Shown here piece by piece: positions 60,880 to 64,000 of a stretch of 64,000 nt of DNA; positions within the stretch are counted from its first letter, which is position 1, and each line of letters starts with the position of its first letter. The notes below the pieces were generated by a model that was not told where the DNA came from, ran no database searches, and was given only the letters and a program-made list of their open reading frames with translations. This DNA is from Candidatus Gastranaerophilales bacterium (GTDB lineage: Bacteria; Cyanobacteriota; Vampirovibrionia; Gastranaerophilales; Gastranaerophilaceae), in the NCBI GenBank assembly GCA_944324305.1, contig CALUVV010000008.1, forward strand, positions 1-64,000, written 5' to 3'. The translations under genes were made by a program, and so were the position numbers.

Positions 60880-63713
60880 GATTCACCTACATTCACATCT
60901 ACAACAAGAGGAACAGACAACGGCTGGTTAAGCTCCATAGCCTCTTTTACAAGTTTTGTAACTATATCGATTTCGGATTTTACAACTTCCACCACAAGCT
61001 CGTCATGAACTTGCATAATCATTTTAGATTGAAGGTTGTTTTCTTTCAATTTTTTAGAAAAATCAATCATAGCAATTTTCATCAAATCAGCTGCAGTTCC
61101 TTGCATAGGCTGGTTAATCGCTGCACGTTTTGCGAATTCTCTTATCATACCGTTAGAACTCGAAAGCTCTGTTGCAAGGTAGCGTTTTCTTCCAAAAATG
61201 GTTTCAACATAACCTTGTTCCTGAGCCTGCATAACAGTACCTTCCATATATGCCTTCACACGAGGATAAGTTGCAAAATATTTCTCTATAAAAGTTTCAG
61301 CCTCAGCATTAGAAATACCGAGAGCCTTAGCAAGGCCGTACTTGCTTTGACCGTAGATAATTCCGAAATTCACAGCTTTTGACTTATAACGCATATCTTT
61401 GGTAACTTTATTAACGGGAACATCAAATACTTTTGAAGCTGTCAGTGTATGAACATCAATACCGCTGTTAAAAGCTTCCAAAAGATGCTTATCCTGTGTA
61501 ATATGCGCAAGCAGTCTGAGCTCAATTTGCGAATAATCAGCGGATAAAATTAATCCGTTAACCCTGTCGCCCGCAACAAAAGCATTTCTTATTTTGTTGC
61601 CTTCTTCTGTTCTTATAGGAATATTTTGCAAATTGGGATTAGAAGAAGATAATCTGCCTGTTGCAGTAACCGTCTGATTATATGTAGTATGAATGCGTCT
61701 GTCAGTTCTGTCAATTAAGGCTGGAAGTGCTTCTGTATATGTAGATTTCAGCTTTGAAAATTTTCTGTAATCCAAAATTAATTGAGCAATTTCATAATCT
61801 TCCGCTAGTTCTTCTAACACGGCTGCATTTGTAGAATAATTGGTTTTACCGCGCTTTTTCTTAGCTTTCAACCCCATACGCTCAAACAAAACTTCCCCAA
61901 CTTGACGCGGAGAGTTAATATTGAATACCTGCCCCGCAAGCTCATAAATCTTTCCTTCTATTTTTGAAAGCTGATTATTCATTGAAACAGTAAGCCTGTG
62001 AAGGTAATTCTCATCAACAGAAACTCCTGTGTATTCCATATCAGCGAGAACAAAGGTTAGTGGAACTTCTACATTATATGTAAGTTCTAATTCTTTTTCA
62101 TCAAGATTGTTAATCCAGAATTTTGTTAATTCTATTACAGTGGAAATTTCATCAGCCGCATAATTAAGAATAGTATCTGACGGAGCATCCGCAAAATGAA
62201 TTTGTTTTTTCTTATTTTTCTCAAACGGCGTATACTGAACAACAGCATGGTTTAAGTGTTCCATAGCCTGAATATCCAATTCATGATTCCTTTGCGGGTC
62301 TTTTACATAACTTGCCAGAGCAGTATCAAAAATGATACCGTTTGCACAAATATCCAGACATCTTAATATATTAAATGCCGTTTTTGCATTATGTGTTGTC
62401 TTATAAACACCTGCATTCTCAAACAGAGGTTTAAGGACAGCCAAAACATCAGTCAATCGAAGTTGATTTTCAATATTTGAATGATTTATCGGCACATAAA
62501 AAGTTTTTGTGACCGCGCTCCCGCCTGAATATTTTATATTTTTACAGGCCGAAAAATCAGTGTTATATGCAAAAGAAAAACCAGTTACAAGCGAACTTAC
62601 CGCACTTCTGACATCAGCGTATATATTAAATGCAATTAAAGACTGTTTTTGAAGTTCTGCAGCCATATCAGCCAAATCGGAAGAATCTGTAATAAGTTTT
62701 TTCTCAAATTTAAAATCAGACTCTTTATTGATTTCCTCATTAACGGCATCAGCAAAAAAGCCCAGCTGCAAAGAAGCGTCGGAAGGCAAATTCGCAGATG
62801 CTGTACGTTCAATTTTATCAAATGAATACATTATTTCATTAATGTTTTTGATAAATGTATAAAACTGCATTTTCTTTAAAAATTCAGTAACAACAGCAAC
62901 TTCAGGCAAATCAACTTTTGCTTTATCAATATCAAAATCAATATCAACATCCCTTACGATAGTCGCGAGGTATTGGCTCATTTTTGCCTGCTCTTTACCT
63001 GAACAAATTTTTTCTCTGACGGATTTTTCCGCAATATTTTCACAATCTGCAAGAACAGCATCCAGAGTTCCGTATTTGGCAAGAAGTTTTTGCGCTGTTT
63101 TTTCTCCTATGCCCTTCACCCCGGGAATACAATCAGATACATCGCCCCGCAGACCTTTATAATCAATAACCTGATCAGGATAAACCCCGAGTTTTTCAAA
63201 AATTCTATCCCAGTTATATTCGATTAACTCCCCTTTAGCGGGTAAAATAACCTTTACACAGCCTTCTTTATCAACAAGCTGAAATGCATCCTGATCTCCT
63301 GTTAAAATTAATACTTTATGTCCTAGTTCACAAGCTTTTTTTGAAATCGTACCTATAACATCATCTGCTTCAAAGCCTTCCTTAGTATAAACAGGAATAT
63401 TAAATGCCTTTAAACCGTCATATATTAAATTCATTTGAGTACGCATATTGTCAGGCATAGCTTCACGATTGCATTTATAATCGGCAAATGTTTCCGTTCT
63501 GAATGTATGATGGCTGACATCAAAAGCAACGGCAATGGCATCGGCATTTAATTCACTGTTCTTAAGCAAGTCAAAAACAGCCTTAAAAAATCCGTATACA
63601 GCCCAAGTGGGAGTACCATCGGATGTTCTCATATTACTTCTCTCTAATGCATAGTATTGTCGGAAAGCTAACGCATGACCGTCAATTAAAATAAGTGTTT
63701 TATTATTACTCAT
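60864..63713 (-). CDS. polA: DNA polymerase I
   Basis: A 949-residue polymerase from ATG 63713 (a TTG at 63737 is an alternative). The 5'-3' exonuclease has LILIDGHALAFRQYYAL, GFEADDVIGTI and DYKGLRGDVSDCIPGVKGIG. Polymerase motif A is DYSQIELRL (Asp726), motif B is RYKSKAVNFGIIYG, and motif C is VHDELVVE (His-Asp-Glu 902-904). The middle 3'-5' exonuclease lacks its first metal motif: the usual 'FDTE' is FNIY (in LIAFNIYADVRS), so proofreading is probably lost. It repairs DNA and removes Okazaki primers. Confidence 0.95.
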   Translation of the reverse strand: MSNNKTLILIDGHALAFRQYYALERSNMRTSDGTPTWAVYGFFKAVFDLLKNSELNADAIAVAFDVSHHTFRTETFADYKCNREAMPDNMRTQMNLIYDGLKAFNIPVYTKEGFEADDVIGTISKKACELGHKVLILTGDQDAFQLVDKEGCVKVILPAKGELIEYNWDRIFEKLGVYPDQVIDYKGLRGDVSDCIPGVKGIGEKTAQKLLAKYGTLDAVLADCENIAEKSVREKICSGKEQAKMSQYLATIVRDVDIDFDIDKAKVDLPEVAVVTEFLKKMQFYTFIKNINEIMYSFDKIERTASANLPSDASLQLGFFADAVNEEINKESDFKFEKKLITDSSDLADMAAELQKQSLIAFNIYADVRSAVSSLVTGFSFAYNTDFSACKNIKYSGGSAVTKTFYVPINHSNIENQLRLTDVLAVLKPLFENAGVYKTTHNAKTAFNILRCLDICANGIIFDTALASYVKDPQRNHELDIQAMEHLNHAVVQYTPFEKNKKKQIHFADAPSDTILNYAADEISTVIELTKFWINNLDEKELELTYNVEVPLTFVLADMEYTGVSVDENYLHRLTVSMNNQLSKIEGKIYELAGQVFNINSPRQVGEVLFERMGLKAKKKRGKTNYSTNAAVLEELAEDYEIAQLILDYRKFSKLKSTYTEALPALIDRTDRRIHTTYNQTVTATGRLSSSNPNLQNIPIRTEEGNKIRNAFVAGDRVNGLILSADYSQIELRLLAHITQDKHLLEAFNSGIDVHTLTASKVFDVPVNKVTKDMRYKSKAVNFGIIYGQSKYGLAKALGISNAEAETFIEKYFATYPRVKAYMEGTVMQAQEQGYVETIFGRKRYLATELSSSNGMIREFAKRAAINQPMQGTAADLMKIAMIDFSKKLKENNLQSKMIMQVHDELVVEVVKSEIDIVTKLVKEAMELNQPLSVPLVVDVNVGESWKEQ

Positions 63714-63772
63714 ACTTATATTTTTCCATAAATACAAGTATTTTACAAATATGTTAAGTATTTTTTCACTAA

Positions 63773-63798
63773 AAAAGGTGATTTTACAATCACCTTTT
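63773..63798 (-). terminator. Intrinsic terminator of clpX
   Basis: Stem AAAAGGTGATT with AATCACCTTTT followed on the minus strand by a T run, just after the clpX stop and before polA. Confidence 0.85.
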
Positions 63799-63805
63799 CA
63801 TCAAT

Positions 63806-64000
63806 TTATGCTGTAATTTCTTTATCTTTTACCGTGGTAGGAAGCGGCACAACCTGAGCATTTTTCCGATTTCTAACCATATCTGCCGTAACTACAAACT
63901 TTGTCATATCATTCTTTGTCGGAACATCATACATTACATCAAGCATAATTTCCTCAACAATTGAACGCAATGCCCTTGCACCTGTCTTACGCTTTATAGC
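63806..64000 (-). CDS. clpX: ATP-dependent protease ATPase subunit ClpX, C-terminal part
   Basis: The last 64 residues are present: [20 protein letters not shown], then MYDVPTKND and VVTADMV. These match the C-terminal small domain of ClpX, including sensor-2 Arg in GARALRS. ClpX unfolds substrates for ClpP. The gene runs off the right edge. Confidence 0.92.
   Translation of the reverse strand, partial: AIKRKTGARALRSIVEEIMLDVMYDVPTKNDMTKFVVTADMVRNRKNAQVVPLPTTVKDKEITA

Noticed and set aside
1-64000. CRISPR array, insertion sequence, rRNA operon, riboswitch
   Set aside because: I looked for regularly spaced repeats, transposase motifs, rRNA sequence and known aptamer-like leaders and saw none.

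Overview
This is an AT-rich chromosomal window. The best fit is a host-associated, fermentative member of the non-photosynthetic Cyanobacteriota (Vampirovibrionia/Melainabacteria, Gastranaerophilales-like). That placement is inference. It rests on two pilin-like proteins with an FTLAEVLxTLGIIG N-terminus, HydE (a maturase of [FeFe] hydrogenase), ThyX, GatD, an LCP protein, and several lineage-type orphan proteins with short N-terminal 'F-K/N-G' motifs. No 16S gene is present to prove it.

Region 1 (1-30819) is a large surface-polysaccharide locus. Two complete + strand genes at the left edge (CDP-paratose 2-epimerase and a GT2) converge with a long minus-strand series. The minus genes include a CDP-3,6-dideoxyhexose pathway (DdhA/RfbF, DdhB/RfbG, DdhC/RfbH and an abequose/paratose-synthase-like SDR). 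They also include a ThDP enzyme of acetolactate-synthase type, a NeuB-like synthase, a HAD phosphatase, GT2 and GT8 glycosyltransferases and a GT2-acetyltransferase fusion. After cutA, a second tight minus operon (30819 down to 15928) holds an NTP-transferase/kinase fusion, a HAD phosphatase and a KdsD-type isomerase. It continues with three tandem GT9-like paralogues, a DUF115-like protein, a NeuA-like cytidylyltransferase, a DRE-TIM aldolase-like protein, a TylF-like methyltransferase, an acyltransferase-3 and an ABC exporter carrying an N-terminal kinase-like domain. Lone + strand genes for an XRE regulator and CutA sit inside the locus.

Region 2 (30820-31633) is the most striking part. 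Three copies of a roughly 25-bp repeat (two direct, one inverted) frame a 129-bp promoter-containing segment. This segment lies just upstream of the second polysaccharide operon and just downstream of a catalytic-domain-only tyrosine recombinase. The layout resembles the fimS/FimB and Mpi-type invertible promoter switches.

Region 3 (31700-64000) is mostly housekeeping: tRNA-Phe, infC (apparent AUA start), TPR proteins, dus, argS, mgtE, an LCP protein, two tRNA-Arg genes, hydE, an antiporter, thyX, rpmE, a CHASE2-GGDEF protein, proS, gatD, tatD, tlyA, polA and the 3' end of clpX. Lineage-type surface or unknown genes are mixed in.

A second layer of likely phase variation runs through the window: four 10-base poly-G tracts, all in the minus sense and all flanked as TC-G10-C. 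One lies inside a sugar epimerase, one at the 3' end of the acyltransferase, and two in the 5' ends of a pilin-like gene and an EF-hand-like gene. The last two genes are out of frame at this tract length. The window therefore suggests a two-tier surface-variation system: a DNA-inversion switch on a polysaccharide operon plus slipped-strand G tracts in surface genes.
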